From NCBI GenBank assembly GCA_900708905.1, contig CAADRB010000078.1, positions 372,001 to 436,000 on the forward strand: a stretch of 64,000 bases of DNA, given 5' to 3'. Source of the DNA: Hymenolepis diminuta. Its lineage: Eukaryota; Platyhelminthes; Cestoda; Cyclophyllidea; Hymenolepididae. How positions within the stretch are numbered: the stretch's first letter is position 1; every line of letters starts with the position of its first letter. Below are positions 40,001 to 50,053 of this stretch, one piece after another. The notes under the pieces were generated by a model. That model made no database searches. It was not told the DNA's origin and saw only the letters and a list, made by a program, of their open reading frames with translations. Made by a program: the position numbers and the translations under genes.

Positions 40001-42710
40001 GCAAAATGAATTTCCTTTTTACGAACACATATAATGCCCTTATAGGTAGCATTTATTTTGAGTATTATATCACGCAAGCAATCTTAATTAAGAGTCGTCA
40101 TACAGGATCTAGATGTGAACAGTGAGCAGTGTTTATTGTTACTTCTACGTGTTAATGGTAGCCTTGATCAAAGACGAATGCTATTTGTGTGCTTCCTGAT
40201 ACATCACATAATTATTACTATCTACGGCAAAGCAGAGAATTAAAACAGATAAACGTGAAAAAGTTCATTGCAAGAGAACAATAGAGACTGACAAGACAGA
40301 GGTTGAGTTAATCAGAGTATCTTACTTGATTAAAATTTTTTGACTCATGAGACTGTATACACTTTAATAAAAGGATATAGTTCTCTAATTCGAGTACTGG
40401 AGTTCAAAATTCAATTTTCTGAATTTGAATCCACTAATCAACGTCTGCACGGGTTGTTCGTAAGCAACGTTTAATGTGTTTTGACCCATTTTCTCCCATC
40501 TTCATGATCCTGGCGAATAACACTTTCCTACTGGCGTCTATTTACTAATTTCTCCATGAAGGAATAGAATAGAAATTTCCTAAAAAGCATCAGGAAAAAT
40601 AATTCAGCTTAAAGGTGGAATTAAGGGCATTGGAAATGAGATTTATCTAAGCTCCAAAAATATAAGATCAGTTGTGTTTTCAATTTGAAGTTTGATAAGA
40701 TTTGTCTTGTCATATTATCATTTTCCTCAAATTGAAAGTCCGGTTAACATGATTTAATGCTCTTTCATAGTATTTCCTATTTTCACACAGATCATATAGC
40801 ACCCAGTTTCTGATAGGGCATCCATAATTTTTTTGTGAACGATCTGTAATTGGTTTCTCATCTCAGTTTTACTTAAGAATAGACAATGCATTCAGTGTCC
40901 ACACTTAATTTCTCTTTTACAAACATTTTTTCAATTGTAGTTAGTGTTTGATAATATAATGAGATGAATTCTTTATAAAATTTTGCATCCATATTTTACC
41001 TTTTTTCTCATTAAACACTTGTGCAACATTTGCTTCAATCAGCCTTAATCAACTCTCTGTGTGTAGAGATTTAGAGGGTACTAATTTCTGTTAATGGGAT
41101 TTCAATAGCACTTTGACCAGTATCTCATCATATCTGCAAAAACTAGCTTAGAGTTTAAGACTTCACGCCTCAATCTTCGATGTCCGTTTCTTACCTGAAT
41201 CATTTCCAGAGTAAACTCATTTTTTAAAACATATGCCTCTCTTCAGTGAAGCGAGCTTTGTACATATAGGTGTGAATAAGTTCTCATTAGATACCAATTC
41301 ACAACGTACTCAACTCTGTGTTTCCTCGAAGATTTGTTAAGAGAGAAATTAGTGGGTTAGCGTATATTTACATGATCCAAGGACAGAAATTTACCGTTGG
41401 CCTTATAATACACCAAAATAAATGGCGATCGTTTGTAAAATCAGTTAGGTTCTGATTTTTCTAATAGTGTCAATTTCAAGAAAGATGAGCATATACTACT
41501 TTCCTCCTAAAAAAATGCAGAAAGTTTCCACTTTCAGTACCTTGCTGATCGTTTGACTTTTATGCTTAACTATTTATTTTAAAATAATTAATCATACATT
41601 TTCCTCTTATTGGGATCTTATTCCAGAATTAATAGATACTTTGTTTTATCTTATTGAAATGGTTAATCGATCTGAATGATAATTGAATTAAAAAGCTCTT
41701 TTTTAGTTCATGCAAATAGTAAATATATTAAAAATCATGAATATTTATAATGAAGGTTTTTTCCAGAATATTGAAAGTAAAACATTCACATTTTATAACG
41801 GTCACACTTTAGAATCTGTGAGATATTTTTCACTGCAATAAATGTATTTTCATTCACATATTGCAAAATGACATGTAAATTAAAACCTGGATTTTGAAAA
41901 AATATAATTTTGCACATTTTATTAACGAGGAAATTATCTGAATAAAAGTAAAAGTAGCCAGTCCAATAAGGTGAGCTACAGGTAGGGGCTCAAGAAGTGT
42001 GGTTAATGAATCCAGGGTCCTTGCTTCACTCGAATTCCAGAGCATTAATCTATCTATAATCTCACAAAATGGAGAGTTTACTATGTGATTTTCTGAACTT
42101 CATCTTAATATTTTAATTCCTTGGTTCATGGAGAGTATTATATTTATTCTCTTTAGAAGTTTTTGGTGGATTTTTTTACTTACATAGTTAATTACGAAGC
42201 CTCAGTTTAGCTCTTTTTTCATCACAGAACAGGTAAATGGGAAACCCTTCACTAAATGCTATATCTCTAGGGTTTCATCTTACTTGATTGTTTAAGCTGC
42301 ACAATAATGTTTCCGCATAACCCCGATGTGCAAAAACCAGGTTTGCTCGACAATGCTGATAGTGAACTATATGATACTAAAATTGTGTCACCTATTTTAA
42401 AAGTGAAATATGATTAAAACGTGGCACCTAACGCAAAATGGTTAAACGAAAAAGTGAATAATGCATACTTAATTCTAAGTGGAGCATTAAAATTAACTTT
42501 CATGAGCGTTCATTATTGAATGCTAAAAACGTGATGAAGTAAATAAATATTTAATTATATAAGTTGTTTGATTGAAACTGCTGAAATATTTCAGTTCCAG
42601 GTCATCTGCAATATATTTGATTGACGAATGCCTAAGACACTTATTTATGATGCTCTATTTACGACAGTTAATATTTTACTAAAATTTTTAAAATTTTTTG
42701 TCAATTACAG
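37036..42710. other. Intergenic accessory sequence, no supported gene
   Basis: About 5.7 kb downstream of TMTC3. Apart from a SINE-like fragment at 38734-38825 I see nothing that can be defended. Open frames such as 38119-38379 lack splice signals and domain resemblance. The sequence is AT-rich with many stops. Confidence 0.5.
38734..38825 (-). repeat. Second SINE-like fragment (body only)
   Basis: Diverged match to the body of the repeat at 25949-26049. Shared blocks include GAGCCTC, CGAATTYYGCC, GACTTAACYA and GGCTGGCCATTC/GGGTGGCCATTC. The tRNA-like head is not recognisable here, so it is a decayed or 5'-truncated copy. Confidence 0.5.
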
Positions 42711-43018
42711 TCAATTCAAAAATGATTAATAACGATAATGCAAAAACATTTAATAATTTTGTATGTCTAGATTCGTCTCGAACTTTTCATTTCTCTACAA
42801 CTCAACATACGATTCGAGTTGATTTTTATGAAGCTATTATTGATCTGACAATTGCGAACTGTTTTGGTTCTGTTGAAGTTCAATTCCAAAGAAGTTGCGA
42901 CGACACTTGTATCAAAAGATGATTTCGAAGAGGAGAAGTATGATTTATCTGGATTTCCTTGGACCAATATACATTTCTTAAATTTTGGAAAGGAATATAC
43001 CTTGGGAATCGACAAACT
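42711..43018 (+). pseudogene. Exon-like segment with apparent frameshift, unknown product
   Basis: After the acceptor TCAATTACAG at 42710 a frame runs for about 60 codons (for example FHFSTTQHTIRVDFYEAI). An overlapping frame displaced by one base then continues with SKDDFEEEKYDLSGF and PWTNIHFLNFGKEYTLG, ending at a TAA near 43018. Both halves look more protein-like than background, and the break could be a 1-base indel, a sequencing error or a missed intron. No family recognised. It could be the end of a spliced gene or its remnant. Confidence 0.3.
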
Positions 43019-43019
43019 T

Positions 43020-44612
43020 TAAGATGGATGATAACGCCAATTCGCTCTATGGATTTACTGAGCTGTTAGTTGACTTTTGGTCTAACTACCCATATTTACA
43101 TCTCCTTTATGTCCTTGCTGAGCACATCTTTAATCTTCCGATTCTTTCTTTTAAACTGATGTCTTCGGTGAGGTTTAGGAAAGTCCTTACAAACGAGTAC
43201 GTAATTTTATAGACATTTGTATTTGACTTGATGCCAGTTAAAGCTCTTTCAACTAGTTTAACCTAAAGCCTGAACATTTTTTCACCTTATAAATCACAAT
43301 CTCTGTTATTTTTTTAAGTTACTAACATTTATTTTGGAAACCATTCATTCCAAAAATATAGTAATAGATTGTTGCTTAGATAAGATGAAAAAAATTCCAT
43401 GACTTTCAGAATGGAAATAAAAGTTAGGAAATATTTTTTTGACAAAGTTACCATTATATTTCGTGATATTTTTTTTATATATCGAAATAACATTTAATTT
43501 TTAACTTGTTTATTCGAACAAACTTATGCGGGGCAAAATTCAAATGTAATTCCATATAAAGTTAGTTGTTTCCTCCTCCTCTGCTAATATTTTGGACCTT
43601 TTAGGCTTAAGTTGCGATAGTATCCATTAGATGGTGTGCCTTTTAATTAACTGATAAGCCTGTGCGTGAAAGCTTGAGTAAATTCTGCTCTATGATCTCT
43701 GATATGTCAGAATCACGTTCAGTGCTTAAGATACGGTTAAGTCCGGTTGAAAAGGAGATGAATGAAAATAGAAAGAGCAACTATCATGGTCTGATAACCA
43801 GTCAATGAGCATTGAAAAATTTAATCAATAATCAAAGGAACGAATTATAAACTTCCTATTTTGGAACTACACATTAAGCAGATATTCGAAAATCAAATGA
43901 AGAACCGTTTTTGACGTCCTCTTTTCCACCTCCTCCCATTATCTCTAATTGAAATTTACTTAACTGATTTCAATTGCTTTCCCACAACAAAGAGTTGAAA
44001 AATGTTTCTGGGTTGTTGTAAATTGTCTTAGTTATATAACAAATGAACTAATGAAAAGACATCAAATTCTGCCCTCGTGCAATAAAAATTGGAAGTAATA
44101 CTAAAATATGGTATTAAATAATGAAGAATAATGAAAAATTCATCATCTTTAGATTAAATGAAAGTAATAGATTTATTGTCTGTATTACAATTTACCAGTA
44201 TAATGGGTCCTTAATTTATACGTCAAACTGACGAGATTCGTTGCCGTGGCAAAGTTATAAATAGACAATCATCTATCAAGAAGGTGGTACGTGTATAAAG
44301 TAAGATATCTCTTTAAATGGACATCGTACGTTTCATATCTCTATGTGAAAACAATAGAAATTTCTCATTTACCTTCACATGTGATCATAACACGGAATTC
44401 AGTACAATGCCAAAAGTAATTACATGCGTCTTCAAATGCTTTCATTGGTGCTGCACCGACAGACAGTAAAATAAATCAGATTGAAATGCTGAAAAAATTA
44501 CTTAGATTGGCACTATAATTTTTACACCAAGTGGCGGATAAATTGTACAAAATTGACTTTGACTATTGTTGCGGTGAATGTTAAAAATTATTCGTTTTCT
44601 ATTTGCTTAATA
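43020..44612. other. No supported feature
   Basis: AT-rich sequence with no coding signal that I can support. The 43020-43212 frame is probably chance. Confidence 0.45.
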
Positions 44613-44613
44613 T

Positions 44614-44788
44614 AGTGCAGAAAAAATGGCTTTTAGATCACCTTAGTGGCTTTAATGCTGTGTTTTTATCGAATAAATTGCTTGTTGCACAACTTGATTC
44701 TCGTTCGGTTTTACTTATATTTGATGCAGCATCGTTAAATTTGACTCACAACTTAAAGAAGCATAATTTAAAATACCGAAATATTTAA
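44614..44788 (+). CDS. Possible terminal exon, unknown protein
   Basis: Follows an acceptor-like TGCTTAATATAG. The frame has two leading bases, then about 57 codons to TAA, including HLSGFNAVFLSNKLLVAQLD and SVLLIFDAASLNLTHN. The alternation of hydrophobic and polar residues vaguely recalls one blade of a WD-type propeller. I do not recognise the protein and found no convincing upstream exon. It ends 18 bases before a repeated TATA cassette. It could be chance. Confidence 0.22.
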
Positions 44789-44805
44789 ATCCACACTCAA
44801 ATTAG

Positions 44806-45000
44806 AGGTTGTATCTATTTATTATATAACTACAATATTTGTTGGATAGAAGTAGCGCGTATAAAAAGAGGGAATGTGCAACCACACTTCTCATATTTTG
44901 CCATGCCCATTGCGCCATTTCATATAATTATGCAAATTCGAGGCTGTCTGAAAAAATTCAGAGAAAATATCTACAATAATATGGCCTGTGGTATCAGAAA
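44806..45000 (+). repeat. TATA-plus-small-ORF cassette, copy 1
   Basis: About 190 bases that recur at 49861-50055 with roughly 90% identity (offset 5055) and no indels up to the start codon. The left edge of similarity is sharp. The cassette includes a TATA box and the beginning of a small ORF. Confidence 0.8.
44860..44866 (+). promoter_or_regulatory. TATA box of cassette copy 1
   Basis: GCGTATAAAAAGAGG, 43 bases before the ATG at 44903. This is the same spacing class as the TATA-ATG distance of the duplicated mini-gene at 48.3 kb. Confidence 0.45.
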
Positions 45001-45037
45001 TTATAATTTAAAAATAATGCGCAGATATTATTCATGA
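44903..45037 (+). CDS. Small ORF of 44 residues, duplicated cassette
   Basis: Starts at the first ATG after the TATA box and ends at TGA (45037). N-terminal residues MPIAPFHIIMQIRGCLKKFR are largely shared with the copy at 49958 (MPDAPFHIIMEIRGCLKNFK). The frames stay aligned for about 26 codons, then differ. There is no signal peptide of classical form and no known domain. The ORF might be exon 1 of a spliced gene: a GTATCAG donor-like site follows codon 30. Function unknown. Evidence is promoter position plus partial conservation between copies. Confidence 0.35.
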   Translation: MPIAPFHIIMQIRGCLKKFRENIYNNMACGIRNYNLKIMRRYYS

Positions 45038-46076
45038 AATCTGACATTTATAATAAATGCCATTTTACTGCGATAATAGAAAATCAAAAATGTGAATTTT
45101 ATTTTAACTCAATCATTTTATAAACAATTAAGAGTTGAGAAAACGACTCGCTCGGAGAAAATGTAATCTTTCGAATAAATAGATTAAATAAACACTAAGA
45201 GAATTAAAGCGCACTTGTATCATTCCACTACAAGTTAGATGCACGTTCAAGAGAAAATTTTCCATCTGACTTCAATTCGATTTTAATATCAGTAACCTAA
45301 AAGAGGTTTTGTATAAGTTAATCATAATCAACACATAACATCATCATTTTCGGCATGCAATTTAAAACTCACCACCACATGTAGATTTTTTCGGAGGAAC
45401 TATTTTAGAAGAACAAGCCAACAACGAAAACTTCGGTAGACAAAATATAACCGTCTGTACCTCCTTCTTTAAGTTCTTTTGCTCAATCATCTCCTAGTTC
45501 TTCTGGAAAAACCTCTCAAGAGGAAATTTTACCTCTACAGTTACATCTTCAGATGGCGCCTAAACTGTTATCGTTGGTATTTGTCTTTTGCCGCTGGCCA
45601 TACTAATGAGATTGTACGAATTTTAGAGATTACAAGATAGTTAATGTTAATACTTTGTCAATAAGTGAATATTTTGTATATCTGATATTATTTGCTTTCA
45701 AAGTAAATTAGCATATGATTTCAAAGCAAGTTAAAAAATAGTAAATTCTTTAGTAAAAATAATTACAAATGTTTGTTAGAATGTTGAAACAAAAAATAGT
45801 TTCAAAGCTAATTGTATTTCATTGCTGTATTTGGTTAGGGTTGCTTTCTTTATGCTGTAATTAGATGTATAATAAATAAACCTCGACAGATTAAAATACA
45901 TCTCTAATCAATATCCTCTGCAAATCAACGTCTATTGTTCTTGCAGCAGATTAATTCTATTTCTGATTTAATATTTTACTTGACTTGTAATTGCATAAGA
46001 CACACAAGATCTCTTCTATTCCTTGGAAACTTCCACTTTATAAGCTTTCTTTTCGAATTCTTTAAAATGTTTGAGC

Positions 46077-46259
46077 ATGACGCAATCGTTATTTTATGAT
46101 TTTTCACAATTTGAAATAGATTTTTTACACTGCGATCGAGGTCAATGGAAATGTGATCAAGCAGTATTAGTGTTTGGAGCAGAATTTTCAAATGACCGTC
46201 AATATATCAGTGTATCTAATGCAAAGATTATTAAATTTTATGAAAAAAATGGTGACTGA
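46077..46259 (+). CDS. Possible coding segment or terminal exon, unknown
   Basis: About 60 codons ending in TGA with a protein-like composition: QFEIDFLHCDRGQWKCDQ then VLVFGAEFSNDRQYISVSNA and KIIKFYEKNGD. The second part resembles a WD40 blade (hydrophobic strand, turn, strand, terminal K-I-I-K-F-Y), but the resemblance is weak. An ATG at 46077 or an upstream acceptor could start it. No upstream exon was identified with confidence. Confidence 0.25.
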   Translation: MTQSLFYDFSQFEIDFLHCDRGQWKCDQAVLVFGAEFSNDRQYISVSNAKIIKFYEKNGD

Positions 46260-47260
46260 GTTAATTGCTTGTAAAAGTCAATAGTAAATCGGCAAGAAGG
46301 ATTTAAAATAAAATATAATGTAAGAGAGAATTCAAAGCTATCTCTTAAGTTTGAAGTGATCTATACAGTGCATTTAGTAAGATAGAAATGTCAAAATACT
46401 GCAGACAGAGAAAAAGACTAGACCGATTTTTGGGTCATTGCTAATAGAGAACGTTAATTGGAGGTATAAAACTGAAAAAAGGGTAGATATTTCAGATGCA
46501 TAATTTTACTTAAATTGTGTAACTTCAGTTTCAGGGGCTCACACAAGAAGACTAGAATCCAGTAAATGAGGTTTCTCTGGACCAAGGTTATAGGATCATA
46601 TCAGACAGTTCAAGTGAGCCAGAAACATTAAAAATGACAAAATCTGGTGTGAGACAATTAGATAAATCGCACTGATTCGTAACCATTAAATGGCATATAT
46701 CGTAAAATAATGAGAAGTAAAACTATCAGAAATAACATAATAAATCTTTTAAACTACGAGAGTCAAGCCATAAGTTAAACCCTCTTCGTCATGTTTTAAA
46801 ATGCAGATCTATTAAAGAATTTTATCGTAATTGCATTGTAGCGATAAGTTATTCAGAGATTCGGTTTGGATTTGTTGTGTCTTGAGACACTCTTGGGATG
46901 AATAGTGGTATGACTATAAAATAGTGATCTATCGCTCTCAACACGACATTATTTAAACACCTGTCTACTTTTGAAAATCAAAATAAAAAGTTTTCATAGG
47001 CATAAAAATGGCATCAATAATCCATTTCGATGGCGTTTTTCTTTCAATTGATTTCAAAATTTTTCTCCTATAAGTAGGTGTATCTCAAAAGTATATCCTA
47101 TTACCCACACTACTGTACACCAGACTCAAAATTCTGCAGTTTTCAAAAACAATTTAGTTTTACACTGGCTAATAAATAATCCAAAACCATTGATAGAAAA
47201 GCAAACTGCTTATGTACAAAATGACAACGACGTGAGTAGAAAACAGGGAACCCGAGTAAT
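46260..47260. other. No supported gene; short match to 53.6 kb
   Basis: Mostly featureless. Around 47190-47255 there is a diverged match to 53565-53640 (TTGATAGAA-AGCAAA... and GACGTGAG blocks) immediately before the left edge of the identical duplication. Confidence 0.4.
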
Positions 47261-47338
47261 GGTATCACCTGCAGGATTTCTTTATCAGATTTGGTGCAAT
47301 CCAGGTTTTTATGAGATCCTATCATTCACTAGGTATAA

Positions 47339-47587
47339 ATGTCTGTCTCAATGTCGGTGACAGACTCCAGTAGGATGAAGAAGAGTAGAGGAAGATATTT
47401 CAACGACAAATGTCTTTGGAACAACCGATTAGGTCCGTTTAACATTGATGATTATAGGGTTGGTTTGGCCCAACTATGTTGTCAATATCTACAGTCCCCG
47501 TGTTCTTTCAAAGTTACCCCCCTTAACAAGAGCAATTTGCTAGTCGCTGTAACTGATAGAGTTCTTTCAGCTCCCTGGTTCCTCTAA
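47339..47587 (+). CDS. Hypothetical 82-residue ORF, copy 1
   Basis: ATG at 47339, TAA at 47587. Basic in its first half (KKSRGRYFNDKCLWNN), with FNIDDYRVGLAQLCCQYL and four cysteines in the middle. No signal peptide or known domain. Support for coding: a diverged relative at 63893-64000 keeps the same frame across an MK-K/R-...-R-Y/H-F block and the I-D-D-Y/F-R-V block despite about 65-70% nucleotide identity. It may be part of a larger exon rather than a complete gene. Confidence 0.35.
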   Translation: MSVSMSVTDSSRMKKSRGRYFNDKCLWNNRLGPFNIDDYRVGLAQLCCQYLQSPCSFKVTPLNKSNLLVAVTDRVLSAPWFL

Positions 47588-48020
47588 CTGCAAACTACAA
47601 CAGACTTTCAATGAAACCTTTGGTCTGCTGCGTATGAATTGGCCTTGGTCTGATGAATGACAAACGCAGATACTCCTGAAATCGCCACTGGCATTATCTC
47701 GGATGTTTAAAACCACTCATCTATTTACCGGTTTGCAAAAGTATATATATATATATATACATAAACACTAATTTCTGGATGCGTCAATGCTATTTTACAC
47801 TGAAAATGGCATAGGCTTTAGAGTTCTCGGCGTGTAGAGTAATTCAAAGTGATTAATTGACTCTAGCAAAGTGATGTCTATTAGGCACATCACCAACAAG
47901 ATGTCACTTAAAACAAACGCTTTTCCACAAAATCTTGTCAAGAACAAAAAGCGCACAGACACATTAAATTTTTCAGACAATTTCAATAAACCACGGCAAA
48001 GGGCTACTGTATAACAATTA

Positions 48021-48026
48021 TTTATT
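48021..48026 (-). terminator. Poly(A) signal of mini-gene copy 1
   Basis: AATAAA on the minus strand about 47 bases after the stop codon at 48073, in the right place for a compact single-exon transcript. Confidence 0.55.
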
Positions 48027-48072
48027 TGCAAACAGGAGGAGAAAGTATGCAAAAGATAAGGCCTGAACGAAC

Positions 48073-48303
48073 TTATAAAAGTTTAAAAAAGACAACAAAT
48101 GGTAAAAGAAGTGCCTTTGACACGAGGATCATTGAACCGGCAGAAGTAGTTGTAGTAGACACTGTTGATTCTGATGCTGAATCAGACACAGATGAAGGCG
48201 AAGAGGCATCGCTTGCTTCTGATGAAGGTGAACTGTCAGTGTTTTGCTGTTGAGATCTGGCGGTGGCAGTTAATAAGAGGAGCACAAGGAAGATGTGATA
48301 CAT
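48073..48303 (-). CDS. Small Ser/Thr-rich, probably GPI-anchored secreted protein, copy 1
   Basis: Single exon, 76 residues, starting at the first ATG downstream of a TATA box. Residues 1-17 (MYHIFLVLLLLTATARS) form a clear signal peptide. Residues 18-57 are almost only Ser, Thr, Asp, Glu, Ala and Pro (SSPSSEASDASSPSSVSDSA), with a TTTT run suited to O-glycosylation. After a small-residue SAGS site the last 19 residues are hydrophobic (SKALLLPFVVFFKLL), the layout of a GPI-attachment signal. No known domain. The architecture recalls the small mucin-like surface proteins of tapeworms, but that comparison is by design, not by sequence match. A TATA box, first ATG and AATAAA bracket the ORF, so it looks like a complete gene. 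An identical copy is at 56430-56660. Confidence 0.6.
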   Translation of the reverse strand: MYHIFLVLLLLTATARSQQQNTDSSPSSEASDASSPSSVSDSASESTVSTTTTSAGSMILVSKALLLPFVVFFKLL

Positions 48304-48348
48304 TTTGATCGTTTTTATGGAATAATGTTTCAGACAACAAAGGCAGCC

Positions 48349-48356
48349 TTTATATA
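48349..48356 (-). promoter_or_regulatory. TATA box of mini-gene copy 1
   Basis: GCTATATAAAGGC on the minus strand, 46 bases before the ATG. With transcription starting about 30 bases downstream, the 5' UTR would be about 15-20 bases. Confidence 0.6.
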
Positions 48357-48521
48357 GCACAATTTGACGATGATGAAATCGAATAAGAGACTGCTCGCGT
48401 CAAAATCATGGGTAAAGAGAACGATGATCAAATTAGATTAGATCATTCATTGCATAACTATTATTGGTTTAATAATATTAAAAGCTAAATCCCTTTATTA
48501 CTTAAGAAAAATTTTGTTTAC

Positions 48522-48618
48522 CTCAAAGAGCCCCTTCATACTGTCGACTGCGTAGGATGATGGAGGATGAATATTCGGTAAAACCACAACATTTCTCCAC
48601 GCATGTGATCTGTTTACC
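48522..48618 (-). CDS. Orphan internal exon, copy 1
   Basis: Bounded by a good acceptor (TTATTTTTTCAG) and donor (GAG then GTAAAC). The open frame (one leading base plus 32 codons) contains AWRNVVVLPNIHPPSSYAVD and SMKGLFE. Identical copy at 56879-56975, where possible partner exons lie further downstream on the same strand. In this copy the neighbouring exons are absent, so it is probably a non-functional duplicate. Confidence 0.4.
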
Positions 48619-48709
48619 CTGAAAAAATAAATTCCGGAAGGGTTTGAATTCCCCATTTAATAACTTTCTTTCAACAAATCGTTGAAATACATGCTGACAA
48701 CAAAGCATA

Positions 48710-49860
48710 TGAGGTTGTAACAGAAGTCCTGTCCAATTTTTGAGCTATGTGTTTGAGGCACGATTACTTCAATTTAGCTTGTTTATGTTGTATGCTTATC
48801 TATGACAATTAATGAAATATTATTTCTTCTTCCGGATTGTGTGATGATTACCGTTAGTAATAACTATTTCTAGCNNNNNNNNNNNNNNNNNNNNNNNNNN
48901 NNNNNNNNNNNNNNNNNNNNNNNNNNNNNNNNNNNNNNNNNNNNNNNNNNNNNNNNNNNNNNNNNNNNNNNNNNNNNNNNNNNNNNNNNNNNNNNNNNNN
49001 NNNNNNNNNNNNNNNNNNNNNNNNNNNNNNNNNNNNNNNNNNNNNNNNNNNNNNNNNNNNNNNNNNNNNNNNNNNNNNNNNNNNNNNNNNNNNNNNNNNN
49101 NNNNNNNNNNNNNNNNNNNNNNNNNNNNNNNNNNNNNNNNNNNNNNNNNNNNNNNNNNNNNNNNNNNNNNNNNNNNNNNNNNNNNNNNNNNNNNNNNNNN
49201 NNNNNNNNNNNNNNNNNNNNNNNNNNNNNNNNNNNNNNNNNNNNNNNNNNNNNNNNNNNNNNNNNNNNNNNNNNNNNNNNNNNNNNNNNNNNNNNNNNNN
49301 NNNNNNNNNNNNNNNNNNNNNNNNNNNNNNNNNNNNNNNNNNNNNNNNNNNNNNNNNNNNNNNNNNNNNNNNNNNNNNNNNNNNNNNNNNNNNNNNNNNN
49401 NNNNNNNNNNNNNNNNNNNNNNNNNNNNNNNNNNNNNNNNNNNNNNNNNNNNNNNNNNNNNNNNNNNNNNNNNNNNNNNNNNNNNNNNNNNNNNNNNNNN
49501 NNNNNNNNNNNNNNNNNNNNNNNNNNNNNNNNNNNNNNNNNNNNNNNNNNNNNNNTTAACGGCAGGAAAAACGGCCTTCTTTGATGAATCGAAAAGGAGT
49601 GATTCTACACCTCGACAATGCCAGACCCCCCCTCCCCCCCCTCCCCCCCACACTTCAAGAGCAATGGAAAATCTCGTTGAAGAATTTGCCTGGGAAGTCA
49701 TGCATTACCCACCGTATTCTCCCGATCTTGCAGCAACCGATTTCCATCTTTTCAGGAGCCTACAGATTCATTTAGTGGGACAAATGCTTACTTCGAGATA
49801 AGAGGTAGAAACAGAGAAGCTAGTTTCTTGATTTGAGTCCAAACTGGCTAAATTTCATGA
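48710..49860 (+). mobile_element. Mariner copy 2, gapped and 3'-truncated
   Basis: Left end TGAGGTTGTAACAG, preceded by TA, corresponds to the left inverted repeat of the 28.2-kb element (diverged). After a 681-N gap, 49556-49860 is identical to 29242-29546, including the C-rich tract. It breaks off abruptly inside the 3' part, where the TATA cassette copy begins. The diverged left and identical right parts suggest that two different copies may have been joined across the gap. Confidence 0.75.
48875..49555. other. Assembly gap (681 N)
   Basis: Begins at the exact right edge of the 1,614-bp duplication and ends at the same mariner position as the first gap. Contig order across it is doubtful. 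Confidence 0.99.
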
Positions 49861-49914
49861 AGGTTGTATCTATTTATTATATAACTACAATATTTGTTGG
49901 ATAGAAGTGGCACG

Positions 49915-49921
49915 TATAAAA
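49915..49921 (+). promoter_or_regulatory. TATA box of cassette copy 2
   Basis: CACGTATAAAAAGAGG, 43 bases before the ATG at 49958; spacing identical to copy 1. Confidence 0.45.
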
Positions 49922-49957
49922 AGAGGGGATGTGCAACCACACTTCTTGTATTTTACC

Positions 49958-50053
49958 ATGCCGGATGCGCCATTTCATATAATCATGGAAATTCGAGGCT
50001 GCCTGAAAAATTTTAAAGAAAATATTTCCAATAATATAACCCGTTATTTGTAA
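49958..50053 (+). CDS. Small ORF of 31 residues, cassette copy 2
   Basis: MPDAPFHIIMEIRGCLKNFK, then a short divergent tail to TAA. Substitutions relative to copy 1 mix silent and replacement changes, so I cannot claim purifying selection. The ORF is shorter than in copy 1 because sequence similarity ends around codon 26. Function unknown. Confidence 0.28.
   Translation: MPDAPFHIIMEIRGCLKNFKENISNNITRYL

Larger units (their letters stand above)
47261..48874. repeat. 1,614-bp segmental duplication, copy 1
   Basis: Matches 55618-57231 at constant offset 8,357 with no difference seen, including the TA microsatellite at 47741-47759. Contains a hypothetical plus-strand ORF, the GPI-type mini-gene, one spliced exon on the minus strand and the left end of a mariner. 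The right edge coincides exactly with the start of an assembly gap. Confidence 0.92.

Noticed and set aside
48026..48253. Acidic 75-residue ORF on the plus strand (and its copy at 56383-56610)
   Set aside because: Runs antisense to the Ser/Thr-rich mini-gene; its Asp/Glu/Val runs are the reverse reading of Ser and Thr codons. It has no promoter of its own, while the minus strand has TATA, signal peptide and poly(A) signal.
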